NCBI RefSeq assembly: GCF_001748085.1
Contig: NZ_BBZK01000003.1
Coordinates: 1-64,000, forward strand
Origin: Streptomyces sp. TP-A0874
GTDB lineage: Bacteria; Actinomycetota; Actinomycetes; Streptomycetales; Streptomycetaceae
DNA length: 64,000 bases
Direction: 5' to 3'
Shown here: piece by piece, positions 37,952 through 47,622 of the stretch
Layout: each line of letters starts with the position of its first letter
Numbering within the stretch: the first letter of the stretch is position 1
Notes under the pieces: generated by a model
Seen by the model: only the letters and a program-made list of their open reading frames with translations
What the model was told of the DNA's origin: nothing
Databases searched by the model: none
Translations under genes and position numbers: made by a program

Positions 37952-39223
37952 TTGGCACGGAAAATCGGTAGTCGATACAGCGCCAACCAGATCCTGGGCC
38001 GCGGATCGGTGGGCACGGTGTGGCTGGGGGAGGGCCCGGAGGGGCCGGTCGCCATCAAGCTGCTCCGCGAGGACCTCTCCTCGGACGAGGAACTCGTCGG
38101 CCGGTTCGTGCAGGAGCGCACCGGCCTGCTCAGCCTGGAGCACCCCCGGATCGTCAAGGTCCGCGACCTCGTGGTCGACGGCAACGACCTGGCGCTCGTC
38201 ATGGACCTGGTGCGGGGCACCGACCTCCGCACCCGGCTGGAGCGCGAGCGCCGGCTGGCCCCCGAGGCGGCCGTCGCCATCACCGCGGACATCGCCGACG
38301 CCCTCACCGCGGCGCACGCCGCCGGGGTGGTGCACCGGGACGTCAAACCGGAGAACATCCTGCTGGACATGGCCGGCGAGCTGGGGCCGGGCGGCTCCCA
38401 CCCGGCCCGCCTCACCGACTTCGGCGTCGCCCGGCTGGTCGACGCCCCGCGCCGCACCCGGGCGCTGCGGGGCGCCGCGGGCGGCGAGGGGGCCCGGCGG
38501 GAGGGCGGCCAGGGCGGACTCCGCGAGCAGTCGGCCCGGAACATCATCGGCACCCCGGACTACCTGGCCCCGGAGGTCGTCGAAGGGCTCCCGCCGCGCG
38601 CCGCGGTGGACATCTACGCCCTGGCCACCGTCCTGTACGAGCTGCTCGCCGGCTTCACCCCGTTCGGCGGGGGCCACCCGGGGGCGATCCTGCGCCGGCA
38701 CGTCACCGAGACCGTCGCCCCGCTGCCGGGCATCCCGGACGAACTCTGGCAGCTGATCGTCCAGTGCCTGGCCAAGTCGCCCGCCTCCCGGCTGCGCGCG
38801 GTGGAGATGGCCGGGCAGCTCCGGGAGATCCTCCCCGACCTGGTCGGCCTCCCGCCGCTGGAGGTGGACGAGCCGGGCGAGGAGGGCATCGGCGGCGCGT
38901 CCGCCGCACCGGCCCCCGGCGCGCCCGACCCGGTGGTCCCCGCCGCGCCGAAACGGAGCGCCGTACCGCTGGTGCACGGTGCCACGCCGCCGGACTCCAA
39001 CCGCGACACCCACACCAGCATGCGGGTGCCCGGACCGGACGAGCTGGCCGGCGGACCCCGCGGCACCGCCCGGTTCCCACGGCTCGCCGGAGAGCGGCGG
39101 CCCGGCTCCGCCCGGCATCCCGTCTCGAAGGCGGCGCGCCGCCGCCGGATGCTGTTCGGCGGGGCGGCGGCCCTGCTGGTCGCGCTGGCGGGCGTGGGCG
39201 GTTGGCTCCTGCTGGGCGGCTGA
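37952..39223 (+). CDS. pkaB: PkaB-like Ser/Thr protein kinase
   Basis: A 423-residue membrane-anchored kinase, paralogous to the preceding gene. The glycine loop (LGRGSVGTVW), VAIK, HRDVKPENILL and DFG (TDFGVARL) motifs are intact. Between DFG and the activation-loop threonine region (GTPDYLAPEVV) there is an insertion of roughly 30 Gly/Arg-rich residues, which lengthens the activation loop. A single C-terminal membrane segment (MLFGGAAALLVALAGVGGWLLL) ends the protein with almost no extracytoplasmic domain. The start is TTG, with GGAG five bases upstream. The gene is 296 bases after pkaA; that gap has no visible terminator, so co-transcription is possible. Confidence 0.88.
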   Translation: MARKIGSRYSANQILGRGSVGTVWLGEGPEGPVAIKLLREDLSSDEELVGRFVQERTGLLSLEHPRIVKVRDLVVDGNDLALVMDLVRGTDLRTRLERERRLAPEAAVAITADIADALTAAHAAGVVHRDVKPENILLDMAGELGPGGSHPARLTDFGVARLVDAPRRTRALRGAAGGEGARREGGQGGLREQSARNIIGTPDYLAPEVVEGLPPRAAVDIYALATVLYELLAGFTPFGGGHPGAILRRHVTETVAPLPGIPDELWQLIVQCLAKSPASRLRAVEMAGQLREILPDLVGLPPLEVDEPGEEGIGGASAAPAPGAPDPVVPAAPKRSAVPLVHGATPPDSNRDTHTSMRVPGPDELAGGPRGTARFPRLAGERRPGSARHPVSKAARRRRMLFGGAAALLVALAGVGGWLLLGG

Positions 39224-39347
39224 GGCCCGCCCGCTCCACCACCCGGCGTTGTGACGGAACGCTCACACAGCGCTCAACGCCCCCGGACCGAACGGAACGC
39301 ATGGCGTCGAAGGGGGCTGAGACGTCCGACGGCGCGGTCGGAGCCGT

Positions 39348-39359
39348 TACGCTGGTGGT

Positions 39360-39360
<1 letters not shown>
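39348..39360 (+). promoter_or_regulatory. possible -10 box for a leaderless prfB mRNA
   Basis: TACGCT at 39348-39353 lies six bases before the GTG start of prfB. No Shine-Dalgarno sequence is present upstream, so transcription probably starts at or next to the start codon. No convincing -35 box is seen. Confidence 0.4.
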
Positions 39361-40466
<1,106 letters not shown>

Positions 40467-40754
40467 AGTCCCGAACGCTGAGGTTTCAGTTCCCCCACGG
40501 TCCATGCCGGTTGCGCCGGTACGTCACAGTCCTGTTCCCGTCTGAGGTCCAATTAACTGCAAACAGGACATGATGCTCCGTAACCGCCTTGACGCTGATC
40601 TGAAAAGTGGGAAGGCTGACGCGCGGCATGCCCGTGTCTGGACGCGTGAACGGGGCAGGGCGGGGCCACGATCCCACAGCTCTGATCTCCCGATCCTCCG
40701 CTGACCAAACAGGGCTGCTCCCACATCGGACACAGCTACTGGGGGTAGCAGTAG

Positions 40755-41399
40755 ATGACTAAGAAGACGCGGCTGCGCGTGGCGCGGGTGGCGGCGGGCG
40801 CGGTGATCGTCGCCGGTGCGTCGCTGACCGCGACCGGCGCGGCCCAGGCCGTCGGGCTCGATCTCGGCATCATCAGCGTGGACGCCGGCAAGGACGGCGT
40901 GCAGGTGGGCCTCCTTGGCAACGGCAAGGGGAAGGACACGCCGGAGCCGACCCAGGACCCGACATCGATCCCGGAAGAACCGACGCAGGAGCCGACGGAG
41001 CCGACGCAGGAGCCGACGGAGCCGACCGAGGGTCCCACGGAGCCGACGCAGGAGCCGACGCAGGAGCCGACCGACCCGACCGAGGGTCCGGCCGAGCCCA
41101 CCGAGGAGCCCTCCGACCCCACCGACGGTCCGGCTGAGCCCACCGAGGAGCCGACCGACGGCGCCGGCGGCAGTGGTGGCGGCGACGGTGGCAACGCCCA
41201 TGGTCCGGACAGCGGTCTGGACACCGACAACGACGGTACGGCCCCCGTCCAGCAGGGTGAGGCCAAGGAGGAGCTCGCCGAGACGGGTACCTCCGAGACC
41301 ACCGTCTTCCTGCTGATCGGCGCCGCGACCATGATCGCGGGTGGTGTCGGCTTCCGTATGATGCCGCGCCTGATCAACCGCGGCGGCGCCGTAGCCTGA
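40755..41399 (+). CDS. sortase-anchored LAETG surface protein with Pro-Thr repeats
   Basis: A 214-residue secreted protein. It has a basic signal peptide (MTKKTRLRVARVAAGAVIVA) with likely cleavage after AAQA, a short mature head, and about 20 overlapping EPT, DPT and EGP-type repeats (roughly residues 60-135). A Gly-rich stretch follows, then the sortase motif LAETG, a hydrophobic span (TTVFLLIGAATMIAGGVGF) and a basic tail. LAxTG is the preference of Streptomyces class E sortases. The repeats suggest a stiff wall-spanning stalk without a folded head domain. A small hairpin (40735-40749) covers part of the ribosome binding site. No sortase gene is adjacent. Confidence 0.88.
   Translation: MTKKTRLRVARVAAGAVIVAGASLTATGAAQAVGLDLGIISVDAGKDGVQVGLLGNGKGKDTPEPTQDPTSIPEEPTQEPTEPTQEPTEPTEGPTEPTQEPTQEPTDPTEGPAEPTEEPSDPTDGPAEPTEEPTDGAGGSGGGDGGNAHGPDSGLDTDNDGTAPVQQGEAKEELAETGTSETTVFLLIGAATMIAGGVGFRMMPRLINRGGAVA
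40970..41160 (+). repeat. tandem Pro-Thr-Glu coding repeats
   Basis: About 15-18 short units of 9-15 bases (GAGCCGACG variants) encode the Pro-Thr stalk of the surface protein. The copies are imperfect but stay in frame, so copy number is likely to vary between strains. Confidence 0.85.
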
Positions 41400-41432
41400 C
41401 ACAGGGCTGCCAGCCGGTAACACAGCGCGAAG

Positions 41433-41467
41433 CGGGGCCCGGGACGCGATGAGCGTTCCGGGCCCCG
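41433..41467. terminator. terminator between the surface-protein gene and the zinc-ribbon gene
   Basis: A 14-bp stem with one G-T wobble (41433-41446 with 41454-41467) and a 7-base loop lies between the two convergent genes. Confidence 0.85.
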
Positions 41468-41524
41468 TGCTCGTGTCCGGATCGCCCTGTGCGGTGCGTC
41501 TCCCGGGTGCCCTGGCCGCCGGTC

Positions 41525-41716
41525 TCAGGCGGCGTGGTTGAGGAACAGCGCCAGCGCCGCCAGTACGACGAGAAGCACCACGAGCCCCGTGGGGGAGAGT
41601 CCGGCGAAGAAGCCGCCGGCTCCGTGCAGCCGCTCCCTGCTGGCCCGGCACACCGCGCAGCGGCCCTCGCTGACGGGTGCGGCGCAGTTGGCGCACACCA
41701 GACGGTCGCAGGTCAT
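41525..41716 (-). CDS. small zinc-ribbon membrane protein
   Basis: A 63-residue protein. The first 30 residues hold four cysteines as two CxxC pairs (CANC and CAVC), a probable zinc ribbon. The last 25 are hydrophobic (LVVLLVVLAALALFL), giving one membrane span and a very short tail. The ATG is preceded by an excellent GAGGAGGAG ribosome binding site. A much longer frame overlaps it on the same strand but has no such site and lacks conserved character. The function is unknown; it is divergent from ftsE by about 290 bases. Confidence 0.75.
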   Translation of the reverse strand: MTCDRLVCANCAAPVSEGRCAVCRASRERLHGAGGFFAGLSPTGLVVLLVVLAALALFLNHAA

Positions 41717-42007
41717 GCGATCTCCTCCTCACTGGGGCGACGTCCCGGACACCCGGTCGTCCCCGGGGGAGAGACGTACGCTCCCCTTACCACTGTGCCA
41801 GCTTCCCGACGGGTCGCGTCGCCCGAGCGGGCCGGGCCTTACCCGCGGCAATGCCTGGTTTGTGGCTGAAGGCGCCGTGAGCAATCGCTCAACCTCCGAC
41901 GGCGGCTGCGCGTTGCCAGCCGGCTTCGCGTAAGGTCACGCTCACCGACGGAAGGCCGTGGACCGGCTTTCCGTGTCCCTCTTCTACAGGTCGACCGTGG
42001 TGCATCC

Positions 42008-42697
42008 GTGATCCGATTCGACAACGTCTCCAAGTTCTATCCCAAGCAGAGCCGCCCCGCCCTGCGGGAGGTCTCACTCGAGGTCGAGCGGGGCGAGTTC
42101 GTGTTCTTGGTGGGCTCCTCGGGCTCCGGAAAGTCCACCTTCCTCCGACTGCTGCTCCGGGAGGAGCGGGCCAGCCACGGTTCGGTCCATGTGCTGGGCA
42201 AGGACCTGTCGCGGCTGTCCAACTGGAAGGTGCCGCAGTTGCGCCGCCAACTGGGCTGCGTCTTCCAGGACTTCCGGCTGCTCCCCAACAAGACGGTGGG
42301 GGAGAACGTGGCCTTCGCCCTGGAAGTGATCGGCAAGCCGCGGGCCACCATCCGCAAGACCGTCCCCGAGGTGCTGGACCTGGTCGGACTGGGGGGCAAG
42401 GACGACCGGATGCCCGGTGAGCTCTCCGGTGGTGAGCAGCAGCGGGTGGCCGTGGCGCGGGCGTTCGTGAACCGGCCCATGCTGCTGATCGCGGACGAGC
42501 CGACGGGTAACCTCGACCCGCAGACCTCGGTGGGGATCATGAAGCTGCTGGACCGGATCAACCGGACCGGTACGACCGTCGTGATGGCCACCCACGACCA
42601 GCAGATCGTCGACCAGATGCGCAAACGCGTCATCGAGCTGGAGAAGGGACGACTGGTGCGCGACCAGTCGCGCGGTGTCTACGGCTACCAGCACTGA
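42008..42697 (+). CDS. ftsE: cell division ATP-binding protein FtsE
   Basis: A 229-residue ABC ATPase. Walker A is GSSGSGKS (residues 36-43), the signature is LSGGEQQRV, and Walker B is [12 protein letters not shown]. FtsE pairs with the membrane protein FtsX to regulate peptidoglycan hydrolases at division or during growth; it is not a transporter. The start is GTG with a weak ribosome binding site. A -10-like TAAGGT lies about 70 bases upstream. ftsX follows after 54 bases. Confidence 0.96.
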   Translation: MIRFDNVSKFYPKQSRPALREVSLEVERGEFVFLVGSSGSGKSTFLRLLLREERASHGSVHVLGKDLSRLSNWKVPQLRRQLGCVFQDFRLLPNKTVGENVAFALEVIGKPRATIRKTVPEVLDLVGLGGKDDRMPGELSGGEQQRVAVARAFVNRPMLLIADEPTGNLDPQTSVGIMKLLDRINRTGTTVVMATHDQQIVDQMRKRVIELEKGRLVRDQSRGVYGYQH

Positions 42698-42751
42698 GTA
42701 GGCCGGGGCTGCCCCCCTGCCGCAGCGCGGACCCCATCTGGAAAGGACACC

Positions 42752-43672
42752 ATGCGCGCCCAGTTCGTCTTCTCGGAAATCAGCGTCGGTCTCCGTCGCA
42801 ACCTCACGATGACCTTCGCGGTCGTCGTCTCCGTCGCCCTCTCGCTCGCCCTCTTCGGCGGAACCCTGCTGATGCGGGACCAGGTGAGCACCATGAAGGG
42901 CTACTGGTACGACAAGGTCAACGTCTCCATATTCCTCTGCAACAAGAACGACGCGGAGAGCGACGACCCCAACTGCACCCGGGGGGCGGTGACCGAGGAC
43001 CAGAAGAAGGAGATCAAGGCGGACCTCGCCAAGATGGACGTGGTCGAGCGCGTCCAGTTCGAGACGGCGGAGGAGGCCTACAAGCACTACAAGGAGGAGT
43101 TCAGCGACTCACCGCTGGCCCCTTCGGTCACCCCGAACCAGATGCAGGAGTCCTTCCGGGTCAAGCTCAAGGACCCGGAGAAGTACCGGGTGATCTCCAG
43201 CGCCTTCTCCAGCCGGCCCGGGGTCCAGGAAGTGCAGGACCAGAAGGGGCTCCTGGAGCAGTTGTTCAACCTCCTCAACGGGATGAACTACGCGGCTCTG
43301 GCGGTCATGGCGCTGATGCTGGTGGTCGCGTTGATGCTGATCGTCAACACGGTGCGGGTCTCCGCTTTCAGTCGAAGGCGGGAGACCGGGATCATGAGAC
43401 TGGTCGGCGCCTCGAGTTTCTACATCCAGATGCCGTTCATCATGGAGGCGGCGCTGGCCGGGCTGTTCGGCGGGATCGGCGCCTGCGTCATGCTCGTGGT
43501 GGGCCGTTACTTCCTGATCGACCACGGGCTGTCCCTGGCAACGGAGTTGGAGTCCATCAACTTCATCGGCTGGGACGCCGTCCTGGTGAAGTTGCCGCTG
43601 ATCATCGCCATCGCTCTGCTGATGCCGGCCCTTGCCGCATTCTTCGCGTTGCGCAAGTACCTCAAGGTGTGA
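42752..43672 (+). CDS. ftsX: cell division protein FtsX (permease-like)
   Basis: A 306-residue membrane protein with one N-terminal span, an extracytoplasmic domain of about 130 residues, and three C-terminal spans including the family motif FSRRRETGIMRLVGAS. The extracellular domain contains FLCNKNDAESDDPNCTRGAV, with two cysteines that could form a disulfide. It transmits FtsE ATPase activity to a wall hydrolase outside the membrane. The ATG has GGAAAGGA upstream. Confidence 0.95.
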   Translation: MRAQFVFSEISVGLRRNLTMTFAVVVSVALSLALFGGTLLMRDQVSTMKGYWYDKVNVSIFLCNKNDAESDDPNCTRGAVTEDQKKEIKADLAKMDVVERVQFETAEEAYKHYKEEFSDSPLAPSVTPNQMQESFRVKLKDPEKYRVISSAFSSRPGVQEVQDQKGLLEQLFNLLNGMNYAALAVMALMLVVALMLIVNTVRVSAFSRRRETGIMRLVGASSFYIQMPFIMEAALAGLFGGIGACVMLVVGRYFLIDHGLSLATELESINFIGWDAVLVKLPLIIAIALLMPALAAFFALRKYLKV

Positions 43673-43740
43673 CTTTTAGCTGAGGAGCCGTACCGCCAAC
43701 CGGCCGTTCGGCGTCTCGGCGTTCGCCTAGACTCACCAGC

Positions 43741-44904
43741 ATGTCGGGCTCGTTGATGTTCGTCCGGCCCCGCCGCTTTCGCCATGGGGCAGCCATGACC
43801 CTGGCCGTCGGTTGTGTCCTCGTCACCGGGGTGGCCGCCGGTTCCTGGCGGGATGAGGCCCGGCAACCGGGCGCGCAGACCGCTGACTCGCTGGTGACCA
43901 GGGCCGAACGGGAAGCGCTCGCCGCCTCGGTGGCCGAGGCGGCGGCCGAGGAGAAGATCGACGCGAAGTCCGCCGCCGAGGCGGTGAGCCGCAGCGGCGA
44001 CCGCTGGTCGGCGATCTACACCGCCCGTGAGTACGAAGGACTGCGGCAGGCACTGGAGGGCCGGTACGTCGGGGTCGGGCTCTGGGTCCGACGGGACGCC
44101 GACGGCCGGATCGAGGTGGCCCGGGCCACGCCGGAGGGCCCTGCCGGACGCGCCGGGATCACGGAGGGCGACCGGATCCGTTCCATCGACGGCGAGAGCG
44201 TCGACGGCAGACCGGTCACCGAGGTGGTCGCGCTGCTGCGGGGCGGGGAGCGGGCCGCCGTCGGCACGCAGGTCGAACTCGGCCTGGAGAACGGCGAGCG
44301 CAGCTGGCGGGAGACGCTGCGCCGGTCCTGGCTGGACACCGAGGACGTCACCACCGAGCGGACCGAGGACGGCGCGCTGCGCATCGACGTCAACTCCTTC
44401 AGCAGCGGCGTCGGCACGGAGATACGGCGGGCGGTCCGGGGAGCGGACGAGGAGGCGGGCGTACTGCTCGACCTCCGTGGCAACTCCGGTGGCCTGCTCC
44501 AGGAGGCGGTCGCCATCTGCTCGGTCTTCCTCGACGGCGGAGTGGTGGCCAGCTACGACGTACGGGGGGAGGAGCGGACCCTCTACGCGGAGCCGGGCGG
44601 GAACACCGAACTGCCGCTGGTGGTTCTGGTGGACGGCGGCACGATGAGCGCGGCGGAGCTGCTGGCCGGGGCGCTCCAGGACCGCGGCCGAGCGGTGGTG
44701 GTGGGCACCCGTACCTTTGGCAAGGGCTCGGTGCAGATGCCCAGCGAACTGCCGGACGGCTCGGTGGCCGAGCTGACCGTGGGGCGGTACCGGACGCCGG
44801 AGGGCCGCCAGGTGGAGGGCCGGGGGATCGTGCCCGAGGTGCTGGCCGAGAACGGTGCGGAGGAGCGTGCCCGCACGGTGCTGAGCGGTCTCGGCGTGGA
44901 CTGA
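43741..44904 (+). CDS. S41 family C-terminal processing peptidase
   Basis: A 387-residue protease. It has an N-terminal membrane or signal segment, a PDZ domain at about residues 105-185 (EGRYVGVGLWV to LRGGERAAV), and an S41 catalytic core. The serine-lysine dyad is Ser303 in GGTMSAAEL and Lys328 in RTFGKGSVQ. It probably degrades or trims extracytoplasmic proteins from the C-terminus. Since it lies next to ftsEX, a link to wall remodelling is possible but is inference. A -10-like TAGACT at 43728-43733 ends seven bases before the ATG and there is no Shine-Dalgarno, so the mRNA may be leaderless. Confidence 0.93.
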   Translation: MSGSLMFVRPRRFRHGAAMTLAVGCVLVTGVAAGSWRDEARQPGAQTADSLVTRAEREALAASVAEAAAEEKIDAKSAAEAVSRSGDRWSAIYTAREYEGLRQALEGRYVGVGLWVRRDADGRIEVARATPEGPAGRAGITEGDRIRSIDGESVDGRPVTEVVALLRGGERAAVGTQVELGLENGERSWRETLRRSWLDTEDVTTERTEDGALRIDVNSFSSGVGTEIRRAVRGADEEAGVLLDLRGNSGGLLQEAVAICSVFLDGGVVASYDVRGEERTLYAEPGGNTELPLVVLVDGGTMSAAELLAGALQDRGRAVVVGTRTFGKGSVQMPSELPDGSVAELTVGRYRTPEGRQVEGRGIVPEVLAENGAEERARTVLSGLGVD

Positions 44905-44966
44905 GCCGTCGGCGGATGGCCGCCGGAAAGAAGATCGCAGGCGGGGGCCGGTAGTGCGAGAATGGC

Positions 44967-45485
44967 ATGGCTATGGCTAAGGCGAAAACGAAGAAGGCTA
45001 AAGAGAAGGCCAGGGAGTCCGGTCGGCAGCTGATCGCGCAGAACCGGAAGGCCCGGCACGACTACAACATCCTCGACACCTACGAGTGCGGACTGGTGCT
45101 GACCGGGACGGAGGTCAAATCCCTCCGGCAGGGGCGGGCGTCGCTGGTCGACGGCTTCGCGCAGCTCGACGCCGGCGAGGTCTGGCTGCACAACGTGCAT
45201 ATTCCCGAATACGCGCAGGGAACTTGGACGAATCACTCGGCCCGGCGGAAGCGGAAGCTCCTGCTCCACCGGGCGGAGATCGACCGGCTGGAGCGGAAGA
45301 GCCAGGAGACCGGTCACACGCTGGTGCCCTTGCAGCTGTACTTCAAGGACGGCCGGGCGAAGGTCGAGGTCGCCCTGGCGCAGGGCAAGCGGGAGTACGA
45401 CAAGCGGCAGACGCTGCGCGAGAAGCAGGACCGCAGGGAGACCGAGCGGGCCATCTCCGCAGTCCGCCGCCAGCAGCGCGGCTGA
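44967..45485 (+). CDS. smpB: SsrA-binding protein SmpB
   Basis: A 172-residue basic RNA-binding protein. The OB-fold core runs from [20 protein letters not shown] to [20 protein letters not shown], followed by the basic tail ([18 protein letters not shown]) that mimics an mRNA anticodon region in the ribosome. It carries tmRNA to stalled ribosomes. ATGs at 44967 and 44973 are both in frame; the first may be only two codons too early. The tmRNA gene lies 113 bases downstream, the arrangement usual in Actinobacteria. Confidence 0.96.
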   Translation: MAMAKAKTKKAKEKARESGRQLIAQNRKARHDYNILDTYECGLVLTGTEVKSLRQGRASLVDGFAQLDAGEVWLHNVHIPEYAQGTWTNHSARRKRKLLLHRAEIDRLERKSQETGHTLVPLQLYFKDGRAKVEVALAQGKREYDKRQTLREKQDRRETERAISAVRRQQRG

Positions 45486-45598
45486 CCCGGCCGCCACCAG
45501 CTGACCGGCGGGGAATGCGCTGGCCCCGTCGAGCGTTGTTCACGTAAGATGGCAGCAGCGCCGCCAGGCCCGGCCTGGTGTGCTTGTCAAAAAAACAT

Positions 45599-45974
45599 GG
45601 GGATGATCGGTTTCGACAGCGGATGTCGAGGCAGGGGAAGCGAGCCGAGGAAGCGGCAATGATCTCGTTAACCATATGTCGCAAAAAATAATCGCCAATA
45701 ACAAGCGCGATTCCTTCGCCCTCGCTGCCTGATCTAACAGTCAGCGACTCTGCGGAGTGTCAGCCCGGGGACGATCCCGACCCGGTGTCTGGCATCAGCT
45801 AGGGATCTAAACCACCGGCTTCGGCCACGGAGGTCGGTGGGAAATCAAACAGTGGCTGAGCCCGTCGGAGACTTGTCCGCGTGATCTCCGGGGCCGAGAA
45901 AATCGCAGCGGACTGCGCTCGGAGAAGCCCTGTTTCCGCACCGTTGGACGCGGGTTCGATTCCCGCCATCTCCA
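45599..45974 (+). ncRNA. ssrA: transfer-messenger RNA
   Basis: A one-piece tmRNA. The 5' end GGGGATGATCGGTTTCGACA is canonical and pairs with the 3' CATCTCC acceptor strand. The T-arm (GGACGCGGGTTCGATTCCCG) and discriminator A are visible; CCA is not encoded. The tag reading frame begins GCC at 45694 and ends with TGA at 45730-45732, encoding ANNKRDSFALAA, a 12-residue degradation tag. Together with SmpB it frees ribosomes stalled on broken mRNA and marks the nascent protein for proteolysis. Confidence 0.97.
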
Positions 45975-45979
45975 CTGTG

Positions 45980-46036
45980 AAGCGCCCTGCGCGAGCCCTC
46001 CGCCCCGACCGGTGGTGGGATCGGGCAGGGCGCTTT
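45980..46036 (+). terminator. rho-independent terminator of ssrA
   Basis: An 11-bp perfect stem (AAGCGCCCTGC with GCAGGGCGCTT) with a 34-base loop, itself able to fold, ends in TTT just after the tmRNA. Confidence 0.8.
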
Positions 46037-46448
46037 GTCATGCCCGAGGGCAGTCCGGCGTGGGGTCCTCCTGATCGGGCGAGGTGGGAGCGTCACCCCT
46101 CCCGGGAGGTGGGTGGGTGAGCGGCCTGCCGGTCGGCCGTCCGCGGCGGGTGCGGTGGCCCCGAGCGCGCGCAACGGCCGACGCCAGCCGGCCGAGTGCG
46201 CTGCCGAGTGCCGGGATGGTGGCGCCCGGCCTCCGGGGCCCGGCCGAGGGCAGGGCTTCGGAACGCGACGACGGAAGGCCCGGGGGCGGACGGCCGGAAG
46301 GCGGAGGATCAGGAAGCGGGGGATCGGAGGGGACGATCGGCCGGAAGGCGAGGAATCGGATCACGGGACAACTGTCCGGCCGGACCGCCTCCCCGGTCCA
46401 ACACCTCTTCGGTAGCCATTCACGCGCCTCGGTTGTGAAACTGGGGCG
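46037..46448 (+). promoter_or_regulatory. region upstream of the LysR gene with a LysR-type dyad
   Basis: Mostly featureless GC-rich sequence. A perfect dyad TTCAC-N11-GTGAA at 46419-46439 lies nine bases before the GTG start. LysR-type regulators bind dyads with this kind of 11-base spacing and often autoregulate. No divergent target gene is next to it. Confidence 0.55.
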
Positions 46449-47417
46449 GTGCCCCAGGACATCGATCCCAGACTGCTGCGCGCCTTCGTCATGGTCGCGG
46501 CCGAATCAAACTTCACCCGAGCCGCTGCCCGGCTCCATACGGCACAGCAGGCGCTCAGCCGGGACGTCCGGCGGTTGGAGACCGCCCTGGGCACCCGGCT
46601 CTTCGACCGGACCACCCGCAAGGTGGCCCTGACCGCCGAGGGGGAGCGGCTACTGCCCTACGCGGAGCGGGTACTCGCCGCGCAGCGCGAGCTGGTCGAC
46701 GCCGCCTCCGGCACGGCCGAGGGCCTCCGGCGGCCCCTGCTGGTCGATGTGGCGGCGGACGCCTCGACCGGCAACCGGGTGCTGTCGGCCGCCCGCCGTA
46801 CCGCGCCCGCCGAGGCGGAGTTCTTCGCCCGGTACTACTCCGGGCTCACCCGCGCCGCCGCCGACATCGCCGCCGGCAGCCTCGACGTCTCCTTCGGCCG
46901 AGTGGCCGGGCTGCCCGCCCCCATCCGCGCCCGTCTGGACCACCTGCCGGTGCGCTACGAGCCGCTGGCCGTGCTGCTGCCCGAGGGGCACCGGCTCGCC
47001 GACCGGGAGACGGTGCCCCTCGGCGAACTCGCCGGGGAGATGCTGTACGCGGGTGCGGGGAACAGCGAAACCGGTGAGTGGACGGATCTCGCCGTCCAGT
47101 TGTTCGCCGACCGCGGGATCCGGATCGCCCCGCCGATCCCCCCGATCCAGGGTGAGGCGGAGTTCACCCGGGTGATGCGGAAGCTCGGCTGGCCCGTGCT
47201 GGCGAGCGTCCAGTTCATGGCGGTTCCCGGGTCCGTACTGCGCCCGATCACCGATCCCGTGCCGCTCTCCCCGGTGTCCATGGTGTGGCGACCCGGGCTG
47301 GACCATCCGGGGCTGGCGGCGTTGCGGGCGGCCGCCGGTGACCTGGCCGCCGCCCACGGCTGGTTGGAACGGCCGCCGGGCTCCTGGCTCCCCCGGGAGG
47401 AGGCGGAGCGGGGCTGA
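46449..47417 (+). CDS. LysR family transcriptional regulator
   Basis: A 322-residue LysR-type regulator. The N-terminal winged helix-turn-helix spans residues 1-60 (FVMVAAESNFTRAAARLHTAQQALSRD). The co-inducer domain follows, from about residue 95 (LLVDVAADASTGNRVL). The inducer and targets are unknown; the divergently placed partner gene usual for this family is absent, since tmRNA lies upstream on the same strand. A GTG start is used. A dyad next to the start suggests autoregulation. Confidence 0.9.
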   Translation: MPQDIDPRLLRAFVMVAAESNFTRAAARLHTAQQALSRDVRRLETALGTRLFDRTTRKVALTAEGERLLPYAERVLAAQRELVDAASGTAEGLRRPLLVDVAADASTGNRVLSAARRTAPAEAEFFARYYSGLTRAAADIAAGSLDVSFGRVAGLPAPIRARLDHLPVRYEPLAVLLPEGHRLADRETVPLGELAGEMLYAGAGNSETGEWTDLAVQLFADRGIRIAPPIPPIQGEAEFTRVMRKLGWPVLASVQFMAVPGSVLRPITDPVPLSPVSMVWRPGLDHPGLAALRAAAGDLAAAHGWLERPPGSWLPREEAERG

Positions 47418-47622
47418 ACACCCGGGGGGCCGCGGACTTTCGGAAGCGGGCTGCCCGACGGCGCCCGACCGCCTCCGGGCACCGATCGGAGTGAGCGGGC
47501 AATCCGGAGCCGGCGGTTTCCGGCAGCTCACAGCCGCCGCGCCAGCCAGTCGGCGCCGCGTGCGCCCCAAGCCCGCTTGGCGTACGGTTGACGGCTGCCC
47601 AATACGTCAGAAAGGGGCCCGG

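Noticed and set aside
40970-41160. Short tandem repeats as a CRISPR-like array
   Set aside because: They are in-frame Pro-Thr codons without spacers or cas genes.
40524-41732. A 402-codon minus-strand frame covering the surface-protein gene
   Set aside because: It is a shadow of the Pro-Thr repeats; the short zinc-ribbon frame inside has a proper ribosome binding site and cysteine pattern, and the plus-strand gene has signal and sorting motifs.
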